Shown: in pieces, positions 6,661 to 15,104 of the stretch
Layout: each line of letters begins with the position of its first letter
How positions within the stretch are numbered: the stretch's first letter is position 1
Origin: Mycobacterium sp. E183
Lineage (GTDB): Bacteria > Actinomycetota > Actinomycetes > Mycobacteriales > Mycobacteriaceae
Reading direction: 5' to 3'
NCBI RefSeq assembly: GCF_001667735.1
Contig: NZ_LZJN01000098.1
Location: 1 to 34,510, forward strand
Length of the DNA stretch: 34,510 nucleotides
Program-made: the position numbers and the translations under genes
The notes under the pieces: model-generated
The model's database searches: none
What the model was told of the DNA's origin: nothing
What the model saw: only the letters and a program-made list of their open reading frames with translations

Positions 6661-8043
6661 ATGTCTGTTTTCATTCAAGCCGCGAGGATCCTTGGCTCCT
6701 TGGCCGGATTAGGTCAGCAAGCTGCCGGCGTAGGCCTAGGCGTCACTGGCGGCTCGGAATTCAGCACCGAATATATTGCCGGCGCCGCGACCAGCGGGGG
6801 TGCCGACTTCGGGTCCCTGGCGATGGTGGGTGTTCAGAAGGGCATCACTAAATACATCAGCGGAATGAGCCCGGCTCAGAAAATGATCATGGCCAACCGT
6901 ATGGGCGGCGCCAGCGGCATGAAGACCTTCAAACAGAGCCTCAGCATCATCTCCATCACCCTGACCATTGTTGAGCTCATGGAGCTGACGATCGGGTTCG
7001 GACCGCCAACCGAAGGCAGTGAGCTGAACACCGGATCCCAGCAGTTCACCCTGCTCGCCGAACAGCTGAAGCTCGCCCTTCCGGACTCCGGCTGGGAGGG
7101 TTCGGGGTCGGAAGCGTATGCCAAGCTTGACGTAACCCTGGAGACCATGGCGCAGTCGATGGCCACCCTGGACTCCCAATTGGCATCACTGGTGAAGGAT
7201 CAGGCCGAATGGGTCAACCACGCGCGCTTGGGCTTTGGGATCTTGAAGGACATCCTGCTGGCCGCAATCATCATTGAATTGATCATCACGTTTGCGGTGC
7301 CCGCCCCGGCCGGTCCCATCGCGGCGAAAGCCTTCGCCATTGCGGTGGCCATTGGTGGGCTCAGTGTTGCCTCCACCTTCCTCGGCACCTTGACCTACTT
7401 CTCGGTGGAAAACGGGAAGAAGGCGGAGACCTTGGCCGGCGATTACTCGGCCCTGGCCGCCGGCACCGTGCAAACGGGGTCGGACGCCAAGGCCAAGAAG
7501 CTCACGTCGGAAGAGACCACGGTTTCCAGCTTTGCCGCCATCTCCGACAGCATGTCCGGGCCGTCGGCGCTGTCAGCCACACCGCCCGCTGCCGCACCGG
7601 CCGGCGCGGCCAGGGGCTCGGACGACGAGCGGGCCCCGCTGGCCGCTCAGATGGGCGCGAGTGAATCACCGGCCTACGGCGCATCTCAAACATCGGATAC
7701 GACGTCACCGGATGCGACGACGCCGTCCGCGCCCACGACCACCATGCCCACCGTGGCCCAGTTGTCCGCGATGTCGGGCCAGGCCGCGAAGGTCTCCAGC
7801 CAACTGTCGCAGCCCGCGCAACTCACCAGCCAGGCAATGGGACAACTGCAGCAGATGATCCAGACCTCCCAGCAAGGCCAAGGCGCGGCGGCGCCGGCCG
7901 AAGGCGCCGGGGCCGAGGAGGCCGCGTTCCAGGGTGAGGTCGAGGGCGCCGGTGCCGGCTTTGGTGCGGCGGGCGCCGAGCGTGCGCCCGTGGAGGTCGC
8001 CGCGGCCGGCACAGAGCGGACGCAAGCACCGAACCCGGCCTAG
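6661..8043 (+). CDS. EspA/EspE family ESX-1 secreted protein, copy 1
   Basis: The 460-residue protein has a helical N-terminal half with a WxG turn (W145-E-G147) followed by Y153AKLD157. Two long hydrophobic stretches span about 195-255 (LLAAIIIELIITF and AKAFAIAVAIGGLSVASTFLG). The C-terminal half is low-complexity and Ala/Gln-rich and ends with GAERAPVEV. The AERAPV tail is shared with EspA and EspE of M. tuberculosis, as I recall them. Members are secreted through ESX-1 with EspC/EspF partners and are needed for EsxA/EsxB export or are found on the capsule. The ATG at 6661 follows a GGAGG site; the open frame extends far upstream through espM, but that part is spurious. It pairs with the espF-like gene 76 bp downstream. 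Copy 2 is its closest relative. Confidence 0.85.
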   Translation: MSVFIQAARILGSLAGLGQQAAGVGLGVTGGSEFSTEYIAGAATSGGADFGSLAMVGVQKGITKYISGMSPAQKMIMANRMGGASGMKTFKQSLSIISITLTIVELMELTIGFGPPTEGSELNTGSQQFTLLAEQLKLALPDSGWEGSGSEAYAKLDVTLETMAQSMATLDSQLASLVKDQAEWVNHARLGFGILKDILLAAIIIELIITFAVPAPAGPIAAKAFAIAVAIGGLSVASTFLGTLTYFSVENGKKAETLAGDYSALAAGTVQTGSDAKAKKLTSEETTVSSFAAISDSMSGPSALSATPPAAAPAGAARGSDDERAPLAAQMGASESPAYGASQTSDTTSPDATTPSAPTTTMPTVAQLSAMSGQAAKVSSQLSQPAQLTSQAMGQLQQMIQTSQQGQGAAAPAEGAGAEEAAFQGEVEGAGAGFGAAGAERAPVEVAAAGTERTQAPNPA

Positions 8044-8119
8044 GCCATCCCCGACAACCGACGATCAAAATCGTTGCACCAGAACCCTTAAGAGACTGAC
8101 CACCCGAGGAGCACGAATC

Positions 8120-8434
8120 ATGGCCGATGTAACCGTCAACTCATCCCATCTCGACAGGCTGGCAACGGCGCAGGATCAAGCGTCGACGCAGGCGGCAACC
8201 GCAGCCTCGGCGGCGTCGGGCCTGGAAACCGATGTCTGGGTGAGCCACGGCGTGGTCAGCTGGTACTCGAACCTGGCGTTCACCAAGGCCGCGGATGCAC
8301 GCAAGAGCACGGGCGACGCCATGAGCAAGGCGTCCACGGAACTCTCCGACAAGCTACGCACCGCCAAGAGGGTCTACGCCAGCACGGACGAGCAAGCGGG
8401 CAAGAACATCGACAAGCAAGTACTCGAGGGCTGA
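8120..8434 (+). CDS. EspC/EspF family ESX-1 secreted protein, copy 1
   Basis: The 104-residue helical protein matches EspF/EspC in size and layout. VWVSHGVVS at about residues 39-47 lies at the inter-helix turn. The C-terminal type VII signal YxxxD is present as Y86ASTD90. EspC/EspF proteins are small WXG100-like substrates that pair with an EspA/EspE partner and are recognised by the ESX-1 machine. The ATG at 8120 has GAGGAG at 8106-8111. It is the same length as copy 2 (11596), with YxxxD at the identical position. It is encoded directly after its likely partner, EspA/EspE copy 1. Confidence 0.87.
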   Translation: MADVTVNSSHLDRLATAQDQASTQAATAASAASGLETDVWVSHGVVSWYSNLAFTKAADARKSTGDAMSKASTELSDKLRTAKRVYASTDEQAGKNIDKQVLEG

Positions 8435-8442
8435 TCACGCCT

Positions 8443-8468
8443 GAATCGGCAACTGCCGCAGCCGATTC
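8443..8468. terminator. Hairpin after espF copy 1
   Basis: Perfect arms GAATCGGC (8443-8450) and GCCGATTC (8461-8468) flank a 10-base loop, starting 9 bases after the espF stop. There is no T-tract, which is common for mycobacterial hairpins. It may end the copy 1 transcript or shield its 3' end. Confidence 0.45.
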
Positions 8469-8552
8469 CGCGTGCCGCAGGTCCGTTGGGTGCTAAGCTC
8501 TGGTGCGACCAACCGCTCGCCCGGCAGCGCACTGTTGACCTGAGGACCACAA

Positions 8553-9875
8553 TTGGCTGTATCGATACTCGCCGACGCGGCTCGGCTCCTGGTCAACCTG
8601 GGTAGCCTCGGCCAGAACTTCACCGGCGTCGACAGCCCCGGTTTCAGCGGTGAGTATCTCGCGGCGAGTGTGACCAGCATGAGCGCAGACGGGTTGGCCG
8701 GTGGGGCCGCACTCGCCAAGTTGGGCGGCCTCGACGGGCTGACCCGGATTCGTTTCGAGGGTGGGAGCGTCAAGGTCCCGTCGGTGCCCGGCAGTAAGCA
8801 GTCCCTCAAGACGGCGGGCAGCCTGATCCTGTGGGCCCTCACGGTCGTCGAGCTGATGGAGCTGACGACCGGATTCGGACCGCCGGTCGAAGGTGACGAC
8901 CTCAGAAACGGATCGCAGCAATTCAGTGCGTTGTCGGCGCAGCTGAAATCGGCTCTTCCGGACGACGACGGTTGGGCGGGGACGGCATCGGTAGCCTATG
9001 CGGGCCTCGACACGACCCTGGGGAACCTGGCGCAGACGATGGCTGAACTGGACCTCGAGCTGGCAGCTCTGGTGAAGGACCAGGCCGAATGGGTGACCCA
9101 CATGCGCTTGGGTTTCGGCATATTGAAGGACCTGCTATTCGCGTGCTACATCGTCGAGCTGATCATTCGGTTCGCGCCTCCGCCACTCGGGCCGGCGGTG
9201 TCGCAAGGCTTCGCAATCACCGTTTCCGGACTTGGGATCGCGACCGCCGTGGGATTCCTTGCCACGTTGACCACCTACTCGGTCCTGAACGGCAAGCAGG
9301 CGGAGAGCTTGGCCGGCCGATACTCGGCCTTGGCATCCGGGACGGTACAGGAGGGTTCGCCGGCCGACGCGAAGTCGGCGACCGCCACTGAGTCGACGGT
9401 TTCCGGTTTTGCCGACGTCTCCGCCAGCATGCCGGGAACGTCGGCTTTTTCGGCGACGCCCACCGTGGCTGCGTTGGCCAGGCTGGCGCCGACGGACGGG
9501 GCGTCGGCGGAAGACCTTGCCGTACTGGACGCTTTGAGCGCGGGCGCGCCGGCCTACGCCTCGCCGGCCCCCGAGACACCGGGCGCACCGCCAATCACGC
9601 CGCCCACCGTGGCCCAGGTCGCTCAGGCATCGGCGCAAGCCGCGAAGGTCTCGGGGCAGGCGTCCCAACACATGAACGTTCCCAACCAGACGATCGGGCA
9701 AGCACAGCAGCTCGCGCAGACGAGCCGGCAGGGCCAGCCAGACGAAGAAACCGCGCCGTCGGACGACGCGGCTGCCGGGGCGGCGCCCGGCGCGCAGGGC
9801 GCCGAGCGCGCACCAGTTGACCTTGCCACGGCGGAGCCGGACGAGGGATCGGGTCGGCACGCCCGCGTCCGTTGA
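8553..9875 (+). CDS. EspA/EspE family ESX-1 secreted protein, copy 2 (no EspF partner)
   Basis: The 440-residue protein is clearly homologous to copy 1 along its whole length. Shared segments include ELMELTxGFGPP, the WxG turn (W141-A-G143) with Y149AGLD153, KDQAEWV and RLGFGILKD. Both also have the C-terminal tail with MxGxSAxSATP, QAAKVSxQ, TSxQGQ and GAERAPVDL. The chosen start is TTG 8553, with GAGGA at 8542-8546; no ATG or GTG gives a better N-terminus aligned to copy 1. Unlike copies 1 and 3, it is not followed by an EspF-like gene; the next 380 bases look non-coding. It probably arose by duplication of copy 1 and may share copy 1's EspF partner, or be losing function. Confidence 0.82.
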   Translation: MAVSILADAARLLVNLGSLGQNFTGVDSPGFSGEYLAASVTSMSADGLAGGAALAKLGGLDGLTRIRFEGGSVKVPSVPGSKQSLKTAGSLILWALTVVELMELTTGFGPPVEGDDLRNGSQQFSALSAQLKSALPDDDGWAGTASVAYAGLDTTLGNLAQTMAELDLELAALVKDQAEWVTHMRLGFGILKDLLFACYIVELIIRFAPPPLGPAVSQGFAITVSGLGIATAVGFLATLTTYSVLNGKQAESLAGRYSALASGTVQEGSPADAKSATATESTVSGFADVSASMPGTSAFSATPTVAALARLAPTDGASAEDLAVLDALSAGAPAYASPAPETPGAPPITPPTVAQVAQASAQAAKVSGQASQHMNVPNQTIGQAQQLAQTSRQGQPDEETAPSDDAAAGAAPGAQGAERAPVDLATAEPDEGSGRHARVR

Positions 9876-10255
9876 CGGAGCCTCGGCAACGAAGTCCGGG
9901 CGCGACGAAGTAATACATCAATCGATCCGCCGGCTCGTGGCAGGGCTGTGTTGGCCGTCGAGCGCTGGCACCCGCGTCGAGAGAGATCCCGAAAAACGCG
10001 CAGCCGAATTCGGGAACGGTGTGGAGTCGCTCCTCCGGATGAACTCGGGATGACGCCGCGGCGCCGGTGGCGTCCCGTTGTTCTCCGGGCGTCAACCCTC
10101 CCTTAATGTTTCTGCGGAATTAACCGGTTGTTGGCCGAATCCTTTGTGCGCCCAGAAAATTCGTGCAGCGGGGCCCTGTCTGGCGGCGTTAGGCTCAACC
10201 CACCTCCTCAACATGAGTCCAACATCGGTCACCAACCGCGAAGGGATACACCGCC
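9876..10255. other. Non-coding spacer between EspA/EspE copies 2 and 3
   Basis: I see no gene and no espF remnant in these 380 bases. A hairpin with GACGCC (10052-10057) and GGCGTC (10069-10074) may terminate copy 2 transcription. The conserved upstream block of copy 3 lies at 10151-10200. Confidence 0.55.
10151..10200 (+). promoter_or_regulatory. Conserved upstream block, EspA/EspE copy 3
   Basis: CCCAGAAAATTCGTGCA and, about 22 bases on, GTTAGGCTCAAC match the block at 6551-6600 before copy 1. The GTG start of copy 3 lies 56 bases after the block. Copy 2 lacks it. A shared activator or sigma factor site is likely. Confidence 0.55.
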
Positions 10256-11521
10256 GTGAGTCGTCTCGCAGGTATTCACGATCTGGCCTACTGCTTCACG
10301 CGGCTGCAGGCGGGCGGTGGCGCCGCGTATTCCGGGGATTGGGTTGGTTTGGGGGCGAATCTGGGGGCGCTCGCCGGCAAAGCGATGTGGTACGGACGGA
10401 ACCAGATCAAGGTGCTCGCAGACGCGTTGAAGACGTCCGGTACGAAGGTGCTCCCAACGCCGACGGCCATCGTCGACGTGGCGATGGTCGCCATCTCGGC
10501 GGTCGACCTGCTCAATGGATTCTGGACCCCGGACAAGGGCGCCTCCTTCACCAGCGGTGCGGACAAGTACGAAACCGTCTACCTCTACCTCGCTGAGGCC
10601 GCGCCCGACTCACGCGACTGGAGCGGCGACGCGGCGAAGGCGTACGCCGACGCGACCGCCGCACTGCAGGCCCTCGTGCAAACGATGCAGGATCTGGACA
10701 AGAAGATGCAGACGCTGATGGCGAACCAGGGCTCGGAGGTCGCCAAGGCGCACAACTGCATCGCTGTGACGCTGCTGGGCTTGGTGATCGCCCAGGGCAT
10801 CGCGCTGGCCATGTATCTGATCCCGGTGGTCGGTCCCGAAATCTCGTGTGCATGGCAGATAATCGCCGCCTTCGCGGCATGCGCCACCGTCTTCAGCTTC
10901 GAGATGATGACACTGGCCAACTCCATGTCCCTCTCGCACGAGATCCACGCCACCGCACTCCTTTACGGCGAGGTGGCCGAGAAAGCGATCCCCAACAGCT
11001 CGTTCGCGCGGATCGAGGTCACCGGAGCCGAGGAGGCCACGGTCGGCAGCTTCAAGGCGATCTCCGACAGCATGTCCGGGATGTCGGCATTCTCCGGCAC
11101 ACCCACCGTCGCCTCGCTGGCCAGCAGGGCCCCGGCGGCCGGCGATTCCCGCGAGGAACGCGGCGTCCTAACCGCGCTCCAGAGCGACGGCGCGACTCCC
11201 GTCGAGACGATCGCCGAGACCACGGCGACGGTGCCCACCCTCAGTCAGGTGACTCAAGCATCCGGGCAACTCGCACAGATGTCCGGCCAGGTTGCCCAGC
11301 CGATGAGCTTCGTCAACCAAATGATGGGCCAAGTGCAACAACTCGCCTCGACCGGTCAGCAGCGCCAGGCGGCCCCGCCGCCCGCCGAGGAGGCCGCTCC
11401 GTCAGAGGCCGCCGCGGCCGGGAACGGCGATGGGGCGGCGCTGGGCACGACGGGCGCGGGGCGCGCGCCCATCGACCAAACGATGGCCGCCCAGGAAGTG
11501 GCGGCGCCGGGTCGGCTTTAG
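10256..11521 (+). CDS. espE: EspA/EspE family ESX-1 secreted protein, copy 3 (espE position)
   Basis: The 421-residue protein holds the canonical espE position, directly upstream of espF-espG1. It has a WxG turn (W122-S-G124) followed by Y130ADAT, so the YxxxD seen in copies 1 and 2 is not kept here. Hydrophobic stretches run about 160-220 (LLGLVIAQGIALAMYLIPVVG, AFAACATVFSFEMM). The C-terminal half keeps FKAISDSMSGMSAFS, QLAQMSGQ, MMGQVQQL and GAGRAPID. It starts at GTG 10256 behind GAAGGGA. It is more divergent than copies 1 and 2 are from each other. It lacks the long proline-rich centre that I recall in M. tuberculosis EspE, so the symbol rests on gene order and family membership. Confidence 0.78.
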   Translation: MSRLAGIHDLAYCFTRLQAGGGAAYSGDWVGLGANLGALAGKAMWYGRNQIKVLADALKTSGTKVLPTPTAIVDVAMVAISAVDLLNGFWTPDKGASFTSGADKYETVYLYLAEAAPDSRDWSGDAAKAYADATAALQALVQTMQDLDKKMQTLMANQGSEVAKAHNCIAVTLLGLVIAQGIALAMYLIPVVGPEISCAWQIIAAFAACATVFSFEMMTLANSMSLSHEIHATALLYGEVAEKAIPNSSFARIEVTGAEEATVGSFKAISDSMSGMSAFSGTPTVASLASRAPAAGDSREERGVLTALQSDGATPVETIAETTATVPTLSQVTQASGQLAQMSGQVAQPMSFVNQMMGQVQQLASTGQQRQAAPPPAEEAAPSEAAAAGNGDGAALGTTGAGRAPIDQTMAAQEVAAPGRL

Positions 11522-11595
11522 CCGTCGCCAGTGCCGCAGAAACCGGTACGCGTCAACGCAATAGCGAGTAAAAATATCCGTTGAGGAGATTACCC

Positions 11596-11910
11596 ATGGC
11601 AACGTTGAACGTCGACGAAAAGTATCTCGAGGAATTGGCGACGAAACAGGTCCAAGCGGCCACTAAGGCAGAAGAGGCGGCCACCGCTGCCGGCAATACG
11701 GAAACGGCGGTATGGGTGACGCATGGGGTAATCAGCGGCGCCTCCAACAGCGCTTTTGTCACCGCGGAGAAACAACGCAGGGGTGCGGGTCAAAACATTA
11801 GGCAGCACGCCTCTGATCTCGCCGCGAAGTTACGCGTCGCCAAGCAAACGTATGCGGGCGTCGACGAGGACTTGAGCAGGAACCTCGACAAGCAAATGCT
11901 CGACGGCTGA
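11596..11910 (+). CDS. espF: EspF, EspC/EspF family ESX-1 secreted protein, copy 2
   Basis: The 104-residue helical protein carries VWVTHGVIS at the turn and the C-terminal YxxxD signal as Y86AGVD90, the same positions as in copy 1. It lies in the canonical espE-espF-espG1 order and ends 2 bases before the espG1 start, so the two are probably translationally linked. The ATG at 11596 has GAGGAG at 11583-11588; an upstream in-frame TTG at 11581 overlaps that site and is rejected. It is expected to pair with the EspA/EspE-type protein encoded just upstream. Confidence 0.9.
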   Translation: MATLNVDEKYLEELATKQVQAATKAEEAATAAGNTETAVWVTHGVISGASNSAFVTAEKQRRGAGQNIRQHASDLAAKLRVAKQTYAGVDEDLSRNLDKQMLDG

Positions 11911-11912
11911 TC

Positions 11913-12749
11913 ATGTCCGGTCCCCTCACTACCGGTCTTGCGGGCCTCGACGATGTCGTCGGGGTGGAGGTGACCGTCGATGGCATGTTGGTGATCGCCG
12001 ACCGATTGCACCTCGTCGATTTCCCCACGGCACTCGGAATCCGGCCGAACATCCCGCAAGAGGAATTGCGGGACCTCGTCTGGAACCAGGTGCAGCGCGA
12101 CCTCACCGCGCAGGGGGTGCTCGACCACCAGGGGCGGCCACACCCGGCGGTGGCGACGATGGTCGACACGATCAGCAGGCCCGACCGCAGCCTGGAGTGC
12201 CGATGGTGGCGCCGCGATCTCGGCGGCACCATGGTCCGCTTTGCCGTGTGCCGCAAGGGCGAACGTCACGTCATCGCCGCCCGGGACGGCGACCTGGTGG
12301 TACTGCAGCTGGTGGCCCCGCAGGTCGGCCTGGCGGGCATGGTGACCACGGTGCTCGGCCCCGCGACACCGGCCAACGTCGAACCGCTGACCGGGGTGGC
12401 CGCCGAACTGGCGGCGTGCACCACTGCCGCCCAGCTTGTCCAGCACGGCGCCGCACCCGCCTCGGCCCGCGTCTATGCCGAGATCATCAGCGATCCGAGC
12501 AGCTGGGTGGAGATCATCGCCGGCCAGCGCCACCCCGGGGGCACGTCCACGCATACCGACGTCGCCGCCGGAGTCCTCGACTCCATCCACGGCAGGTTGG
12601 TGTCGCTTCCCCGCCGTGTCGGCGGCGAGCTCTACGGCAGCTTCCTGTCCGGTACCCAAGAAAACTTGCAGCGCACGCTGGACGGCCTCGTGGAGTTCCT
12701 GCCGGCCGGCGCTTGGTTCGACCGCGTCGAAGCCTCCTACGGCGGCTGA
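11913..12749 (+). CDS. espG1: EspG1, ESX-1 specific PE/PPE chaperone
   Basis: The 278-residue protein is close to the roughly 283 residues of EspG1. It is an EspG-fold protein: mixed alpha/beta, starting GLDDVVGVEVTVDGMLVIADRLHLVDFP-like and ending LVEFLPAGAWFDRVEASYGG-like. EspG1 binds the PPE partner tip in the cytosol and keeps PE-PPE pairs such as PE35-PPE68 soluble for ESX-1. It starts at ATG 11913, 2 bases after espF. The predicted client pair is damaged in this window because PE35 is truncated, while PPE68 is intact. Confidence 0.93.
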   Translation: MSGPLTTGLAGLDDVVGVEVTVDGMLVIADRLHLVDFPTALGIRPNIPQEELRDLVWNQVQRDLTAQGVLDHQGRPHPAVATMVDTISRPDRSLECRWWRRDLGGTMVRFAVCRKGERHVIAARDGDLVVLQLVAPQVGLAGMVTTVLGPATPANVEPLTGVAAELAACTTAAQLVQHGAAPASARVYAEIISDPSSWVEIIAGQRHPGGTSTHTDVAAGVLDSIHGRLVSLPRRVGGELYGSFLSGTQENLQRTLDGLVEFLPAGAWFDRVEASYGG

Positions 12750-12783
12750 CCCCAGCCCGATTCACGATCAGAAAGAAGGAACC

Positions 12784-13383
12784 ATGCCGCAGTACGACGA
12801 CCACGACGATCTGGCCGCCCTGGACTTCTCGGCCGTCGAATCCGGTTCCGACACGCTCGAGGAATCGGACGCGCTGGACTTCTCGGCCCCCGCCGACGAC
12901 GACGAGGAGTCGGCCGTCGACGCGCTGCACGACTATGCGCCCACCGAGCCCGTGGATTCCGACACCGACCTCGCCGCGATCGAGTCGCAGACCGACGCGA
13001 CTTCGGAGGCTGCCGGGGACGCAGAGGAAACCCCCCAGGAGTTCATGGTGACCAATCCGCCCGAGACGGTCACCGTCTCGGCACTCATGGACGGTCGGAC
13101 CCAGCGCGTCGAGCTGTCGGCGAAAGTGACGAGCATGAGCGAGGCCGAACTCGCCGACGAAATCCTCGTCATCGCGGACCTGGCCCGGCAGAAGGGCCTG
13201 GCCGCCCAGCACAGCTATCTGCTGGAGGACGACTCCCTGTCGGAGACGATGCGCGAGATGGGGGTCGACGGCGGTGACGTCGTGCGGGACTTCATGGAAA
13301 ACGGCATCGGTCTGATCACGCCGGAGCAGGCGGCCGCGGCGCAGGCGGAAGTGTTCGCCACGCGGTACGCGACCGATAAATGA
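12784..13383 (+). CDS. espH: EspH, ESX-1 associated protein
   Basis: The 199-residue protein has a strongly acidic N-terminal half (DDHDDLAALDF, then repeated LDFSA and many Asp/Glu to about residue 90). A more ordered C-terminal half resembles the EspH/DUF5631-like domain (VTVSALMDGRTQRVELSAK... EAELADEILVIADLARQKG). EspH is encoded between espG1 and eccA1 in ESX-1 loci; in M. marinum it supports secretion of EspE/EspF. The two LDFSA repeats are at about residues 13-17 and 31-35. ATG 12784 follows AGAAGGAACC. Its stop overlaps the eccA1 start (ATGA), implying coupled translation. Confidence 0.9.
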   Translation: MPQYDDHDDLAALDFSAVESGSDTLEESDALDFSAPADDDEESAVDALHDYAPTEPVDSDTDLAAIESQTDATSEAAGDAEETPQEFMVTNPPETVTVSALMDGRTQRVELSAKVTSMSEAELADEILVIADLARQKGLAAQHSYLLEDDSLSETMREMGVDGGDVVRDFMENGIGLITPEQAAAAQAEVFATRYATDK

Positions 13384-15101
13384 CCGAGCACCTGGCCGGC
13401 CTGTTCGAAAGCGCGGTCGGCATGCTGCCCGTCTCGGAGGCGCGGGCGCTCGAGCTGTTCACCGAGATCACCAACTACGACGAGTCCGCCTGCGACGCAT
13501 GGATTGGCCGCATCCGCTGCGGCGATACCGAACGGGTGACGCTGTTTCGCGCCTGGTATTCGCGCACGCACTTCGGACAGTTGGCCGGATCCGCCCAGAT
13601 CTCGATGAACGCCGTGGGCGCCCGGCTCCCGATCGGCGGCCTGTACGGGGACATCACCTACCCGGCCAATTCACCGTTGGCGATCACCATGGGCTTCGCC
13701 GTAAGCGAAGCGGCGCAAGGTAATTACGCCGACGCCATGGAGGCGGTCGAGGACACGCCCACCACCGGTGCCGAACACCTGCTGTCCTGGGTCAAGGCGG
13801 TGATCTACGGCGAGGCGGGGCGCTGGACCGAGGTGATCGATGAAGTCAGGGGCGCGAGCAGGTGGCCTGACGAATTTCTGGCGGCCGCCGCCGGGGTCGC
13901 GCACGGTGTCGCCGCAGCCAACCTCGGCCTGTTCACCGAAGCGGAACGCCGGCTCACCGAGGCCAACGCCTCGCCGGCCGGGGAGGCGTGCGCTCGCGCC
14001 ATCGCGTGGTATTTGGCCATGACCCGCCGCAGCCAGGGAAACGAAGAGGCCGCGGTGGCGCTTCTGGAATGGCTGCAGACCACCCATCCGGAACCCAAAG
14101 TGACAGCGGCGCTGAAGGATCCGTCATACCGGCTGACGACCACCAGCGCCGAGCAGATTTCCGCGCGCACCGATCCGTGGGACGCGAATACCGTCGTGGC
14201 CGACACCTCGGGCCGCGACAAACTCCTCGCGGAGGCCGAGGCCGAGCTGGAGCGGCAGATCGGGCTCACCCGAGTCAAAGAACAGGTCGAGCGCTACCGC
14301 GCCGCCACCCAGATGGCGCGGGTTCGCGCCGCCCGCGGCATGAAGGTCGCCCAGCCGAGCAAGCACATGATCTTCACCGGACCGCCGGGTACCGGCAAGA
14401 CGACCATCGCCAGGGTGGTGGCCAACATCCTCGCCGGCCTCGGGGTCATTCCCGAACCGAAGCTCGTCGAGACCGCGCGCAAGGATTTCGTCGCCGAGTA
14501 CGAAGGCCAGTCGGCGGTCAAGAGCACCAAGACGATCGATCGCGCACTCGGGGGTGTGCTGTTCATCGACGAGGCCTACGCGCTGGTGCAGGAGCGGGAC
14601 GGACGCACCGACCCGTTCGGCCAAGAGGCGCTGGACACGTTGCTGGCGCGGATGGAGAACGACCGCGACCGCCTTGTGGTGATCATCGCCGGCTACAGCT
14701 CGGACATCGATCGGCTGCTCGAGACCAACGAGGGCCTGCGGTCCCGTTTCGCCACCCGGATCGAATTCGACTCCTACTCACCGGAGGAGATCCTCGAGAT
14801 CGCGAAAGTCATTGCGGCCGCAAACGACTCGGCGCTGAGCTCGGAGGCGGCAGACAATCTGCTGCAGGCCGCGAAGTTGCTCAGCCAGCAGACGGTGCGC
14901 GGCAAAGCCGCGCTCGACATCGCCGGCAACGGTCGCTACGCGCGCCAGCTGGTGGAGGCCGGCGAGCAATACCGCGACATCCGGCTCACCCGGTCCGTCG
15001 ACTTCGAATCCCTCGACGAGGACCGCCTGCGCGAGATCAACGGCGAGGACATGACCGAGGCGATCGCCGCGGTTCACGGACGACTCAACATCATCGAGTG
15101 A
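13380..15101 (+). CDS. eccA1: EccA1, cytosolic AAA+ ATPase of ESX-1
   Basis: At 573 residues it is exactly the length of M. tuberculosis EccA1. The N-terminal half (about 1-270) is a TPR-like helical domain. The C-terminal AAA+ domain (CbxX/CfxQ type) has Walker A GPPGTGKT at 334-341, Walker B VLFIDEA, and the arginine-finger region EGLRSRFATRI. EccA1 is a cytosolic ATPase thought to act on EspG-bound or other substrates before secretion, and it influences mycolic acid synthesis in M. marinum. Its ATG overlaps the espH stop, and its own stop is 3 bases before the eccB1 start, so this is one operon. Confidence 0.97.
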   Translation: MTEHLAGLFESAVGMLPVSEARALELFTEITNYDESACDAWIGRIRCGDTERVTLFRAWYSRTHFGQLAGSAQISMNAVGARLPIGGLYGDITYPANSPLAITMGFAVSEAAQGNYADAMEAVEDTPTTGAEHLLSWVKAVIYGEAGRWTEVIDEVRGASRWPDEFLAAAAGVAHGVAAANLGLFTEAERRLTEANASPAGEACARAIAWYLAMTRRSQGNEEAAVALLEWLQTTHPEPKVTAALKDPSYRLTTTSAEQISARTDPWDANTVVADTSGRDKLLAEAEAELERQIGLTRVKEQVERYRAATQMARVRAARGMKVAQPSKHMIFTGPPGTGKTTIARVVANILAGLGVIPEPKLVETARKDFVAEYEGQSAVKSTKTIDRALGGVLFIDEAYALVQERDGRTDPFGQEALDTLLARMENDRDRLVVIIAGYSSDIDRLLETNEGLRSRFATRIEFDSYSPEEILEIAKVIAAANDSALSSEAADNLLQAAKLLSQQTVRGKAALDIAGNGRYARQLVEAGEQYRDIRLTRSVDFESLDEDRLREINGEDMTEAIAAVHGRLNIIE

Positions 15102-15104
15102 CGC

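Noticed and set aside
9876..10255. Possible espF remnant after EspA/EspE copy 2
   Set aside because: I found no VW(V)xHGV-like turn or YxxxD signal; the frames here do not resemble EspF.
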